Below, piece after piece: positions 22,744 through 33,003 of a stretch of DNA of 64,000 bases. Numbering within the stretch: the stretch's first letter is position 1; each line of letters begins with the position of its first letter. Position numbers and translations under genes: made by a program. Below the pieces are notes generated by a model, which was not told the origin of the DNA, did not search any database, and worked only from the letters and a program-made list of their open reading frames with translations. Where the stretch lies: NCBI GenBank assembly GCA_002189035.1, contig NEEC01000004.1, positions 558,001-622,000 of the forward strand. Direction: 5' to 3'. The stretch is from Utricularia gibba (taxonomy: Eukaryota; Streptophyta; Magnoliopsida; Lamiales; Lentibulariaceae).

Positions 22744-23899
22744 ATGTATGCGGCCGGGAGGTCGGTCTCCGGTGGGGAGCAAGAAGATGACTTTGATGTG
22801 GCACAGCTTCCACCGGGTTTCCGGTTCCACCCCACGGACACCGAGATCATTGTGGACTACTTGTTGAAGAAGGCGGCGGACCGGGGCTTCACTTCTGTAG
22901 CCATCGGAGAAGCTGATCTCAACAAGTGTGAACCCTGGGATTTGCATAGTAACAACCCTCGTCTTTTTTTTTTTTTTTTGTTAATGGTCTTTCTGTCCCT
23001 CCTTCATGCTATGGTATGCATGATTCATGTTTGTGCAGGTAAGAGTAAGTTGGGAGAAAGGGAATGGTTCTTTTTCTTCCAAAGGGATCGGAAGTATCCG
23101 ACGGGGATGCGAACGAATCGCGCAACGGAATCGGGGTACTGGAAAGCTACAGGAAAAGATAAAGAGATCTACAAGGGTAAGGATGCAGATTTTCTAGTTG
23201 GAATGAAGAAAACCCTCGTTTTCTATAAGGGAAGAGCACCCAAGGGAGAAAAATCCGTTTGGGTGATGCATGAATATCGACTCGTGGCCGATCTCTCCAG
23301 CTGCAACCTCCCAAGGAATGTTACTATGGTACAAAAAAATAGAGTATGTTTGATTCTCAGGATGTTTGAGTAGTTGCTGAACAGTTTTCCTCCCCATGCA
23401 GGGGAATGGGTGGTTTGTAGGGTTTTCCACAAGAACAAGGCCTACAGACGAAACCCCGAGATCGATTTACCGCAACCTTCAGTTTTCGTCACAAGAACAA
23501 GGCCTATCGATTTACCGCAACCTTCCTCGTCATATCGAAGGCTCGCCATTGCCACAATCAAGAAACTACAGTGAAGATGATGATCACAAGGGAAACTTCA
23601 TTCATCCCCAACGCAACCACCTTCCCAGCCCTACTTCCTCATTGTCCATCTCTTATGATCCTCACCCTAACAACATTTTCTATTCCCAAAGCAACCCATA
23701 TCATCAGCATATCCCCCTGCGCCCTTCACATCCCATGGACAGTAATAGAGAATATCCCCGGTCGGAAAACAACCCGGCGATCAGACCTTCAGCAGAAGGA
23801 AGGGAGAACGGGGGCAAGGAAGGGCTTGATCTACAACTCAATGACATAAATCTCGGTCCCATCGACATTTCAGAGTTGAATTCTTTCTGGAACTACTGA
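22744..23899 (+). CDS. NAC-domain transcription factor, last exon changes frame
   Basis: Plant DNA-binding factor, nuclear. Exons 22744-22948, 23039-23319 and 23402 onward. All five NAC subdomains are present: [58 protein letters not shown] with [35 protein letters not shown] with [22 protein letters not shown]. This is closest to the NAM/CUC/ORE1 side of the family. In exon 3 the subdomain E frame stops at 23574, while the next frame stays open to 23899 and encodes a Ser/Pro/Asn/His-rich tail ending [15 protein letters not shown], typical of NAC activation regions. Either one extra or two missing bases lie between about 23440 and 23560, or the gene now makes a shortened protein. An in-frame direct repeat occurs in the same place. 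Confidence 0.9.
23431..23535 (+). repeat. Imperfect direct repeat inside NAC exon 3
   Basis: The strings cacaagaacaaggccta and atcgatttaccgcaaccttc each occur twice, the second time with 16-17 bases missing between them. In the domain E frame this gives EIDLPQPS then PIDLPQPS. Confidence 0.8.
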
Positions 23900-24716
23900 C
23901 CCTTGTGATTTCGCTGGCAGTACAGGCTCTTTTTGCAGAATGGTATTGTAGCTGTGAATCCAGGTCTCTAGTATCAATGTACACAGACCCATAAACCATC
24001 ATTAATTTGAGGATACTTACCTCACGAGAAACATTGATTATAGCAACAGATTCCCCAAAGTTCCACACCATACCCACATTAGATGAATCTGAGTCCATCA
24101 GGTTCAATGCATGGTTACATTTATGTAGTAGATGCACTCAAGTGAAGATGCAGATAGATTCTGCGCAAAAGCGCGCATTAAAGGGCAGTGATGACTTAGA
24201 AGACGACAAGCAACATTGAGGGGTGACCCGAAGGTGGGTGAGCACTGGAACCAGAGACCTTCTTGTTGAAGATGATGCTTAAGCGAACGGCAAATTCCAC
24301 TTCATGTTTCCATCAGTTGAGCAACTTGATCCGGATCACCCGAACCCGGGGATTATCCATTTTCGACCCGATCCATTCAACAAAATGTTGATTATTCCGT
24401 CCTAATGCTGCGTGCACGCCACGTGTCTTGGAGTAAATTATATTATAATTATAGTCATAAATATCTAAATTAATATTACCTGCAAATTACTCCAAGTAGC
24501 GTGCCGACCCGAGTTACTACTACTATATAAGGAAAGGGGAGCGGCACGCTAATCTCGGATTACGTGTCCATAACCTTAGTTTAAGTCCACCTAAATCCTA
24601 TGACAAGATTTAAGGGCATTTTTATTTAATAAAAAAATAAAAGCTGAAAATATACGACTTCAAAAGATATTTGAAGGAACGATCAGATCTTATCGATCGA
24701 GGGTTCCTGGAGATCC
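23900..24716. other. Intergenic region after the NAC gene
   Basis: NAC 3' untranslated sequence and spacer. A rightward TATA-like ctactatataagg at about 24520 is not followed by any coding frame I can support. Confidence 0.5.
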
Positions 24717-25019
24717 TTACTCATCGTCTTCGGTGTTGCGGAGGACCAATTGCGAGACTGTCCTCGGGATCTCCGCCACAGGCGATGATGTCGCCGATCG
24801 GCCGGCGAGTATAAGACTGCCTTCGCTCCCCGAGCGGCGGATCGGAAACGAGAGGGTGTTCTTGTGGCCGTGGAGCGAGCAGTTCCGTCGTGATTCGTGG
24901 AGCGCGCAACTGCAGTTCCGGTGGTAGGGGCGCTGCTGGATGCCGCTGTCCTCCGCTGCAATACAAGCCTCGAACAGGCCGCGGAACAGTCCGTCTCCGG
25001 GCGCCGTCCCCGTCGCCAT
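24717..25019 (-). CDS. Small conserved plant protein of unknown function
   Basis: A single-exon frame of 100 residues starting MATGTAPGDGLFRGLFEACI. I recognise the pattern G-DGLFRG ... G-IQ-RPYHRNC-CALH ... PIRRS-SEG-L as a small family found across flowering plants, with no assigned function. Five cysteines, three of them in RNCSCALHESRRNC; the C-terminus is acidic (NTEDDE). Codons upstream to 25166 remain open but the conserved start is the internal Met. It is probably cytosolic or nuclear, since no signal or membrane segment is seen. Confidence 0.7.
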   Translation of the reverse strand: MATGTAPGDGLFRGLFEACIAAEDSGIQQRPYHRNCSCALHESRRNCSLHGHKNTLSFPIRRSGSEGSLILAGRSATSSPVAEIPRTVSQLVLRNTEDDE

Positions 25020-25386
25020 CGAAACCTTGACCTTGGACGGAAAAACGAAGACGCAGTAGTCGTTCAGCGTAAATAAGGAATCTCTGGACCGCGGGGCCTC
25101 AGGCTGGCAAAAAAAAGGCGCCCGTGTTTCGACACATGCTGCGGCCAGGTGTAAAGCAACGCACACGGCGCAATAATTAATAAATTCATGATATTATTTA
25201 TTTTTAAATTTTCCAACCGAAATAAAAAATAATAATAAAATACCAAATTAATTGTCTGATATGACCACTTTCGGAGGACCTGCGTGTAAATAACAAAAGA
25301 TGGAGGTGCAAATGTGAAAACAACCACCACTAATATGCCTGTCTCTGCGTGCGGCTCTGGAAGCAGGAACTTTTGAGGTAACAACG

Positions 25387-27360
25387 TCAGTCGAGCTTGA
25401 CGGAGGAGAAGAGGTAGTGAACGAACCAAAAGGATGACAGAAACCCGACGGTTCCGGTGGCGAGCATGATGAGGAGCGCCATGAAGAGCGAATAGCCGAT
25501 ATAGAGAGCTGCAGACACAGGCCCGCTCAGACTCTTGAGCTCGAAGATGAGGTAGTTGATGGAGTAGATGAAGATGTAGACGGCGACGGAGCCTGATGCG
25601 AAGAAGGATTTCCACCACCATCTCCAGTCTTCGACACAGAGGTGCATGTAGGTGAGAACAAGGGACACCTCTGCGCAGACAGCGATCAGCATTGTGAAGA
25701 CAATGAGCAGAAACCCAAAAACGTAGTACACGCGCCCCATCCATAGACTGGACATGATGAAGAAGAGCTCGATGAAGAGGGTTCCGAAGGGGAGTGTCCC
25801 AGCTCCGAGAACCAGGAGCCAGGATGGGTACTTCTGTGCTGGGATTTCCCGGGGAATTTGGTTGGTTCGAACGGGGTATTCGATGTAGGGAGCTCTTGCA
25901 CCAAGGTAGCCGCCAACGAGGGTAAGAGGGACGGAGATGCAGAACCAGAGTAAGATGAGGACGACGAACAATGAGAATGGGATAGCTCCTGTGCTACCGC
26001 TTCCCCATAGCAGGAAATTCAAAGTGGTGAGTATGAGGAATGCGATGCCAGGGAAGAAGGAAGAAACTTTCCATGAGATTCCCATCCATCCCACATGCTC
26101 TCCACAGTGTATGGTTCTCCACAAACGAACACCAACATACCCTGCTGCGATGCCGAGGATCATGTAGAAGAGGAGCATACCAGTTAAAAGTGTTCCACGA
26201 GATGCTGGAGACATGAATCCGAGGGCAGCGAATACAACTGTGACAATAGCCATTCCGAGGATCTGGATTCCATCGCCAACCATCACGCAGAGGAGGGATG
26301 GATAAGTTGGAGCACGAAACACGTCGCCGACAACAAGCTTCCATCCTGATAACTCTTCATTCATTTGGGCTTGAGCTTCCTTGTCAAGCTCCTCATACTT
26401 GGCCAAATCTCGCCGAACAGTTCTCATGAAGATCACCAGGACAATCCCAGCAAGGAAGGCGATCACCATGAGAGAATTCATAATTGAAAACCAATGCACT
26501 TTGGCTCCCTCCATCTTCAGATATGCATCCCACCGTGAGGGCCACTTGATATCACTCTCCACAAAGGAAACTTCATAGGAAAATGCGAGTGGCTCGTTCT
26601 CCCTGATGACCATGGCCACAGTTGTAGGATTACAAGTAATTGTAGATGGGTATTTGTCATACATTTTCAAGTTCTTCACAGAGCCCAGATCATGCCTGAA
26701 ACTACAAGGCACAACCTCGAATCCTACAACCATGTATCCAGAGGATTCACCTTCCAGGTTCCCCATACCTGTGATCACATCAGTCGCATCACCACTACCA
26801 ATTACACGAGCAGTATCAGCATTTTCTCTCTTATGAACGAGCACAGTGAACTTCAAGTGATTAAACAAGTAATACTCATTATCCAGTTTAGCACCAACAG
26901 GGTAACCGGTCCATCTCAACATAAAACCATCCTTAGAGGTATATCGAATCGCGGGCAAGTTATCAAGAATCACATTCACTTGATACATCTCATCAATCCT
27001 TGTTTTCAAAAGCTTAAATTCATCAGATGACAGAGGCTTTGATTGGCAAAGAAAAATTTCAGTCTCATTCTTGTACATCATAAACCTATACGGAGAATTC
27101 TCAATCCTATCTCCCATTAAAAGCTCCCCAAGATTTTCAGCACTGTCCTTTATACCACCCTCTGGCTGACAAAACGGCAAACTATAGTACCCATAAGGCA
27201 GTTCCGTATCAATTGATGTTAAAGAATTCACCTTCATATACAAGGCATCGCCCACAGCATACTTGTGACGATAACTTCCCGGGAGATAAAACCCCTTCAC
27301 GATTTGGCAAAACGCCAACACAAACAAAAGCCAGATCTTCATCATATCAAAGAAATCCAT
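25387..27360 (-). CDS. Transmembrane nine (TM9SF/EMP70) protein, TMN11/12 type
   Basis: Single-exon gene of 657 residues. It starts MDFFDMMKIWLLFVLAFCQI, a signal peptide, then FYLPGSYRHKYAVGDALYMK, the family's luminal opening. The luminal domain contains ENLGELLMGDRIENSPY and spans about 270 residues, followed by nine membrane helices with the conserved KLVVGDVFRAP, RAPYIEYPVRTNQIPREIP and PFGTLFIELFFIM. The C-terminus SSVKLD carries the KXD/E Golgi retention signal that binds COPI. An in-frame GTG-led extension upstream is ignored. Members localise to Golgi and endosomes and influence membrane protein sorting. It diverges from the hydrolase gene at 28234 with about 870 bp between, which holds a tandem duplication. 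Confidence 0.95.
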   Translation of the reverse strand: MDFFDMMKIWLLFVLAFCQIVKGFYLPGSYRHKYAVGDALYMKVNSLTSIDTELPYGYYSLPFCQPEGGIKDSAENLGELLMGDRIENSPYRFMMYKNETEIFLCQSKPLSSDEFKLLKTRIDEMYQVNVILDNLPAIRYTSKDGFMLRWTGYPVGAKLDNEYYLFNHLKFTVLVHKRENADTARVIGSGDATDVITGMGNLEGESSGYMVVGFEVVPCSFRHDLGSVKNLKMYDKYPSTITCNPTTVAMVIRENEPLAFSYEVSFVESDIKWPSRWDAYLKMEGAKVHWFSIMNSLMVIAFLAGIVLVIFMRTVRRDLAKYEELDKEAQAQMNEELSGWKLVVGDVFRAPTYPSLLCVMVGDGIQILGMAIVTVVFAALGFMSPASRGTLLTGMLLFYMILGIAAGYVGVRLWRTIHCGEHVGWMGISWKVSSFFPGIAFLILTTLNFLLWGSGSTGAIPFSLFVVLILLWFCISVPLTLVGGYLGARAPYIEYPVRTNQIPREIPAQKYPSWLLVLGAGTLPFGTLFIELFFIMSSLWMGRVYYVFGFLLIVFTMLIAVCAEVSLVLTYMHLCVEDWRWWWKSFFASGSVAVYIFIYSINYLIFELKSLSGPVSAALYIGYSLFMALLIMLATGTVGFLSSFWFVHYLFSSVKLD

Positions 27361-27583
27361 TTTGGCGGCCCGCGGCAGATCCGGTTTGCCCAGATCAGAA
27401 ATCAATGTATATCCCAGAAACTTCACCTGGCTTCAAAAGGATTGATGACCCAGATCAGATTTCCGTGATCATTGTACGCTGCAACAAGCAATCATACATG
27501 CATCAAGAGAAAACCACTACCAATGGATTAAAAAGGAGCAGCGAATCGAAAGAAGAAACTACGAATTGTGATGTGACGTAATT

Positions 27584-27866
27584 AATGGGGTAGATGCAGA
27601 TCCCGCAGCAAAGGAGTGACGACAGCCAGATCCGTGAGTGTAGATGGTAGAAATAAGGATCAAAAACGAAGTTTTTTTACCAGCGAAAGAATCACCAGTT
27701 GTTAAATCACCTGATTTTATCGGTAATGGGGTAGGATGCAGATCCCGCAGCAAAGGAGTGACGACAGCCAGATCCGTGAGTGTAAATGGTAGAAATAAGG
27801 ATAAAAAACGAAGTCTTTTTACCAGGGAAAGAATCACCATTTGTTAAATCACCTGATTTTATCGGC
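27584..27866. repeat. Tandem duplication of about 141 bp upstream of the TMN gene
   Basis: Two head-to-tail copies, about 27584-27724 and 27725-27866, share nearly every base: both contain gatgcagatcccgcagcaaa and the ending cacctgattttatcgg. Differences are a few substitutions and one-base indels, so the duplication is fairly recent. It lies 220-510 bases upstream of the TMN ATG, in its promoter, leader or a leader intron. Confidence 0.92.
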
Positions 27867-28233
27867 AAAAACAAATCTTCTAGCAGCTGAAATTCGCCAA
27901 AATTTATTGCACCAGGCAGTAAATTCCGGCGACTCTCTAACTGTAATCTAAATTTTTCAACGAATGAACCGATCCTATCATTAGCTGCTGAAGGGCGTTT
28001 TGGTCAATTCAATAGGAACGCAGACAATGACGGGCGTCCATCTCCATGTCCAAGCGCAGAAATAGCAGGGAACCAGACGAACGACGGAGGCAAACAAAAT
28101 CAAGCAGGAAGAAAAGATTAACGCGCCCCATTCAAATCCCAGGAACTTTAGGCGCCGAAATGCCGGTTATTCATTGCCTGAATACCGGATTCGTATCTGG
28201 GGAAGTGGGTTCGTGACTGGGTGTTCCAAATAA

Positions 28234-29831
28234 ATGGGAAATGTGACATCCGGCGTGGCTTCAAAGTTTGCGTTTTTCCCACCGAACCCACCAACTTACA
28301 ATGTGTACAGGGACGATCGGAATGGGAGGCTCGTGATGAGCGGATTGACCAGTGATCAACAGGTGAATGTGCATTTGCTCGAGACCGAAGGGGGGAATAA
28401 GATCGTGGCCACTTTTTGGAAACATCCGGCTGGGAGATTCACGTTGTTGTATTCCCATGGCAATGCGGCTGATTTGGGGCAGATGCAAGAACTGTTCATT
28501 GAACTCAGAGCTCATCTTCGTGTCAACATCATGAGGTCTGCTAGTGCATCACTTTTTCATTTCTGGTTATTTCTACCTTCTGGGTCCTCCCTTTATTACG
28601 TCTACAACCAGGTTCCTTGATTTTGTGCGTCATAATTTCTTCCATCTAAGACAATGATTCTGCTTTTGTTTTGTTGCTTGCATATTTCCAATCTAGAACT
28701 CAGCTGGCTTTGACGTTTGGCTCTTCCACAGGGCTGTCATTTTTGTTCTTGCTTGCATATTTCCAATCTGGGTCGCCTTTTTATTACGTCAGACAGACTA
28801 GATTCTTCGCTTTTATGAGAATCCTCTTTGTAGTGCATCTGAATTTCCAAGTAATGCAGCTCTCTTTTACATGAATAAGTACCCTCTAAAACTTTGAGGT
28901 CAAAACTCGAGCCTACCATAATCCATTCCCATCAACTTCTCAGCCTGAGAAGCACTGTCTCCTTTTTGACATCCTTTTCTCTCTCGTGCAGCTATGACTA
29001 CTCCGGCTATGGTGCGTCCTCTGGCAAGGTGAGACGCTTGTTCAGAACGCGTTCTTAGGAAAAACAAAGCACTTCACTGTGTGCTGATATCTGAGTTACT
29101 GTGCACTTACTTCAGCCATCTGAGTCGAGCACCTACTACGACATCGAAGCCGTCTACAGTTGCTTGAAGACTGAATACGGTATCAACCAAGAGGATGTAA
29201 TTCTGTACGGCCAATCTGTTGGCAGTGGCCCAACATTACATCTAGCCTCCAAGTCTCCAAGGTTGCGAGCTGTTGTTCTTCACAGTGCCATTCTTTCAGG
29301 CATACGAGTGCTTTACAACGTTAAAGTAACACTCTGGTTCGACATTTTCAAAGTAAGGCTTCAACCTCCATCAACCCTGTCATTATCTGGAGGTGCTTAA
29401 TCCCACTTGGATCATGTTCTTCCATTTCAGAACATCGACAAGATAAGGAATGTAAGCTGCCCTGTTCTGATCATACATGTAAGCCTCTGCCCCAGCTTCC
29501 TTCCTCTGCCTCTGTAAAATTGTGTTTTCTGGAAACAAAAGATGGAAATCATGGAACGCAGGGCACCAACGACGACATAGTCGACTTGTGCCATGGAAAG
29601 CGCCTCTGGGAGCTGGCCAAGGACAAGTACGAGCCTCTGTGGATAGAAGGGGGAGGCCACTGCAACCTTGAGACATTCCCTGAGTACATCAAACACCTAA
29701 AAAAGTTCTTGAGTGCAATGGAGAACCTCTCCTTCTCGAGACGGCCGGCATCGAAGTTGCCCATCGAATCAGAACCTCCGGTCACGGACTCCAAACAACA
29801 CACCAGATGCCTGAGATTTATGAAAAATTAG
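28234..29831 (+). CDS. ABHD17-like alpha/beta hydrolase
   Basis: Serine hydrolase related to animal ABHD17 depalmitoylases. Five exons (28234-28535, 28992-29028, 29116-29352, 29431-29478, 29562-29831) give exactly 297 residues. It opens [20 protein letters not shown]; Gly2 with Ser6 fits an N-myristoylation signal. [15 protein letters not shown] holds the oxyanion [17 protein letters not shown] follows, and the nucleophile elbow is GQSVG. The acid and base are in GTNDDIVD and GGGHCNLE. The C-terminal tail after [11 protein letters not shown] is basic and serine-rich. Plant members sit at the plasma membrane; one has been linked to protein depalmitoylation, but the substrate of this one is inferred only. 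Frame and splice sites are clean. Confidence 0.93.
28540..28800 (+). repeat. Degenerate duplication in hydrolase intron 1
   Basis: The 19-base string gcttgcatatttccaatct occurs at 28676 and again at 28751, and ttattacgtc also recurs nearby, suggesting a small, partly decayed duplication within the intron. Confidence 0.5.
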
Positions 29832-30124
29832 CTTCCCACTACAAAGATGCACAAGTCCATACTTGACACCCTGTGGGGGAACAAGATACATGACTGTTGT
29901 ATAGTTCAGAAGACAATAAAACTAAAGCTGCAAATTGAATTACCATAAATAAGAGGGGGGGAAAAAGCTATTTACCAAAAGTCAAAACCACCGGCCTCGT
30001 TGATCACCTAACGAGATAGCCAATTTTAAGTACCTACCACTGGTTGACTCTGGAGGGTAATTAAAGTCAAGCCTGAAGCCGTACAAACTCGGCAGTCGGC
30101 AGAAGAAACCTCGACCGGCGATCA

Positions 30125-31515
30125 ATGGCGGAAGCCGGGGACCGGCATATTCTTGTTTTCCCTTATCCGGCCCAGGGACACATGATTCCTCTCCTCGATT
30201 TCACCCACCGTCTCGCCGTTGCTGGGAACCGTCGTCTCTCAATCACAGTCGTGGTAACTACAAAAAACTTCGAGTTCCTCAGCCCAATCCTCGCCGCCCA
30301 CCCCACTGTCGTAACTCCCCTCGTCTTAACCTTTCCGCCGCACCCCTCCATCCCCGCAGGCGTGGAGAATACCTCTGGTATCTCTGCCTCCGGTTTCTCA
30401 CACTTCATAACAGCCCTGACCCAGCTTCGGGATCCTCTCCGCCTCTGGTTCCTCGGCCAAGCCTCACCGCCGACAGCTATAATTTCTGACACGTTTCTCG
30501 GGTGGACCCACCATCTTGCATCAGAGATCGGCGTTCGCCACTACGCTTTCTGCTCCACCGGCGCTTTTTTCTACTCCACAACTCATTACTTGTGGGGCGA
30601 GATGCCGACAAGGAAAGATTGCAACGACGAGAACGAAGCGGTGGCGATGGAAAGGATTCCAAATTCCCCTGTTTTCCTGTGGAAGCATCTCTCCGCCGTG
30701 TATCGATCTTACGTTGCCGGAGATCCGGCGTGGGAATTAATCAAAGACTCTTTTCGGATGAACTCCAGAAGCCATGGAATCATCATCAACACGTTTACGG
30801 CTCTGGAGGGGATCTACGTGGCCCATCTGATGAAGGAACTGGGCCATAGTCGTGTATGGGCTGTTGGGCCCGTGTTCCAGGATAGCGATGGGCCCAGACC
30901 ATCCTCCGTCTCACCGAACGAGATCTCATCTTGGCTGGACACGTGTGCTGATCGAACGGTCGTCTACATCTGCTTCGGCAGCCAACACGTGTTGACGGAG
31001 AAGCAATTGGAAGCCATAACAACCGCCTTACGCAGCAGCGAGGTGAAATTCATCCTAGTGGCGAAGCAAGGAGAAGGCGTGCTCGGCGCAGATCTTCTCC
31101 AAGCCTTGGAGAATCGCACAGCGGAAGGAGGAGGAGTGGTCATCAGAGGATGGGCGCCGCAGGTGAGCATACTGAGGCACAAGGCTGTTGGCGCATTCAT
31201 GACTCACTGCGGTTGGAACTCGTCGATAGAGAGCATCGCCGCCGGAGTGCCGATGCTTTGCAAGCCAGTGTATGCCGATCAATTTGTGAATGCGGCTCTG
31301 CTGGTCGATCAATTGGGCGTCGCAGCTAGGGCTGGCGACGGGATATCGACCCGAACGCGCTGTCCCGGTTGCTGATCGATGCGACGAGCGAGAAGTGGGC
31401 CGACCGGAGGGCTCGTGTTGCGGCTCTGAGCGCTGCGGCTAAAGCCGCTCTAGAGGAGGGAGGGAGCTCACTGAGTGATCTAGTCGGGTTTCTCGGCGAT
31501 GTCAACGATGGTTGA
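30125..31515 (+). CDS. UDP-glycosyltransferase, UGT89 type, one-base frame break near the C-terminus
   Basis: Transfers a sugar, probably glucose, from UDP-sugar to a small molecule such as a flavonoid or phenolic in the cytosol. Single exon. It starts MAEAGDRHILVFPYPAQGHM with the family 1 catalytic His in QGHM; the acceptor half runs to about residue 240. The PSPG box starts WAPQVSILRHKAVGAFMTHC and ends CKPVYADQ, with the last Gln favouring UDP-glucose. As given, the frame stops at 31375 (STRTRCPGC). Shifting frame at the GGG of 31340-31342 restores DPNALSRLLIDATSEKW to a stop at 31515 and 463 residues, the normal UGT89 length, so one G seems missing. Confidence 0.93.
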
Positions 31516-32310
31516 GCTCCACCACGGAAGTAATTGGGTTTTACTGTGGGTAAAAACACCTTGGAATGGATTCGTCTTTTCTGTTTTCACATGTTAGCCT
31601 CTATTCCTTCAGTTTGCGACTGCTTTCTCTAACACAAGCACCGCCTTAGGTGTTCTTGTTGGGTATTCACTTTTTTACATCGGGAGTTAGAACCTCACGC
31701 TATGCTTCTTCAATTGCTCCACTGTATCACGGTGCTTGTCATCCATTTTGGAGTTGGCACCGACATTTTTCCCCCCTTTGGTTCTTTGTCGTTTGATGAC
31801 GGCTGCGGCTCATCTTCCGGCCTCCGTGGGTTTCTCATCCGGCGATGTACTGGTATGGGTTGTTGGTTCCCTGCTTTTGCTACTGCTTCGACGACGCCAC
31901 GGAATTCCTTTCCTTTTGGCTGACCCAACGTTCGAGCTTTGACCATCTGCGCTTGGACCGATTCTCATCATCGGAAGAAGCCTCCTCTCCTTGCTTTTTC
32001 GAGACTGCTGCTCCTCTCTGCAATTAAGCATGATATAACTACTGTAAGAGCCAAATCAGTAGAGGCATAAACTGCATCCTAAGCTTTGACAGCAATCTCA
32101 CAAGTCACATACGACTGATGATTAGAACAAGAAAAGTTGTTTCCAAAAAGGCAGATTTGAAGTATGTGGAACTTTAGTATCCGCCCTTCGGATATTACTA
32201 CTCTAAAAACAAAAGTATGCACCAAAAGAGAGGAAAAGGTGAGCATCAGCTGATTTATTCGACCAACAGTACCGACGAAGAACATCTTGACAAGGTTGAA
32301 GCTTGGTCGT
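31516..32310. other. Intergenic region downstream of the UGT gene
   Basis: UGT 3' untranslated sequence and spacer. Basic frames on the minus strand at 31710-32031 could be a terminal exon of the unresolved locus to the right, but no join can be shown. Confidence 0.4.
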
Positions 32311-32564
32311 TAGCAATCACATACATGCATCAATTTTTTAGACTTTTTTTTAATAATGTAAAATCCATCCACATGAAAGAAGTTTAAGAACAATAGTTTG
32401 GAAAATTTCATCGTTCGACCAGATAAGAGCTCAGGTACATTAGTAATAACTAACTTCAGTGTAAATGGAACTGAAAATAGCACTATATGGCAATTACAAT
32501 GGCACCTAGAGTCCAATTGGCAAACGAATTTCTGACCAGACAAGATGCTGACCTTGAACTGCGA

Positions 32565-32986
32565 ATGAAGAGGATGAGGATACAAGTGATTGTTTAACAC
32601 TGTCCTTGGTGGCACTACCGCAGGTACTGCAGCTCCTCCTCCATCAAACTCAGCAGCATAGCCCTGCGTCTTCCTCTCTCCATCTACTCCAGGCCCCACT
32701 TCCTCACTTTCCACTCTTGCTCATGATCATGAACCATCGCCATCATCTGCTTCGATAACCGAAGGCTCCCCTTGCCCATCGTCATTGCCATTTAGTCCCT
32801 TCATGAATTCAATTGCTCTATTCCCATCGCCATTGTCGTCCAAATTCGATTCAAGGCCTCCACGAGAAAGTTTTTTCTCTAGAGCCGGCGAAATCAATTT
32901 CAGATTCAAAATCATAGCCCGGGTTTTCGACTCCGAAGCTCCATATAGCCCATCGAACGCCCAATCCACTAGGGAGGACCATCCAT
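32565..32986 (-). other. Unresolved coding-like locus with in-frame stops
   Basis: A minus-strand frame reads WAFDGLYGASESKTRAMILN and continues as an acidic segment to a TGA at 32727; after two closely spaced stops the same frame continues with ESEEVGPGVDGERKTQGYAA to a donor (TTCAAG|GTCAGC) near 32560. The only nearby ATG (32986) is out of frame by one base at a GGG run. I do not recognise the protein. It could be a gene with a short intron and sequence errors, a pseudogene, or chance. Confidence 0.3.
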
Positions 32987-33003
32987 TCGTAGTGGAGGCT
33001 TAG

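Noticed and set aside
24520-24535. TATA-like sequence pointing right
   Set aside because: No coding frame or RNA gene could be supported downstream; the next gene is on the other strand.
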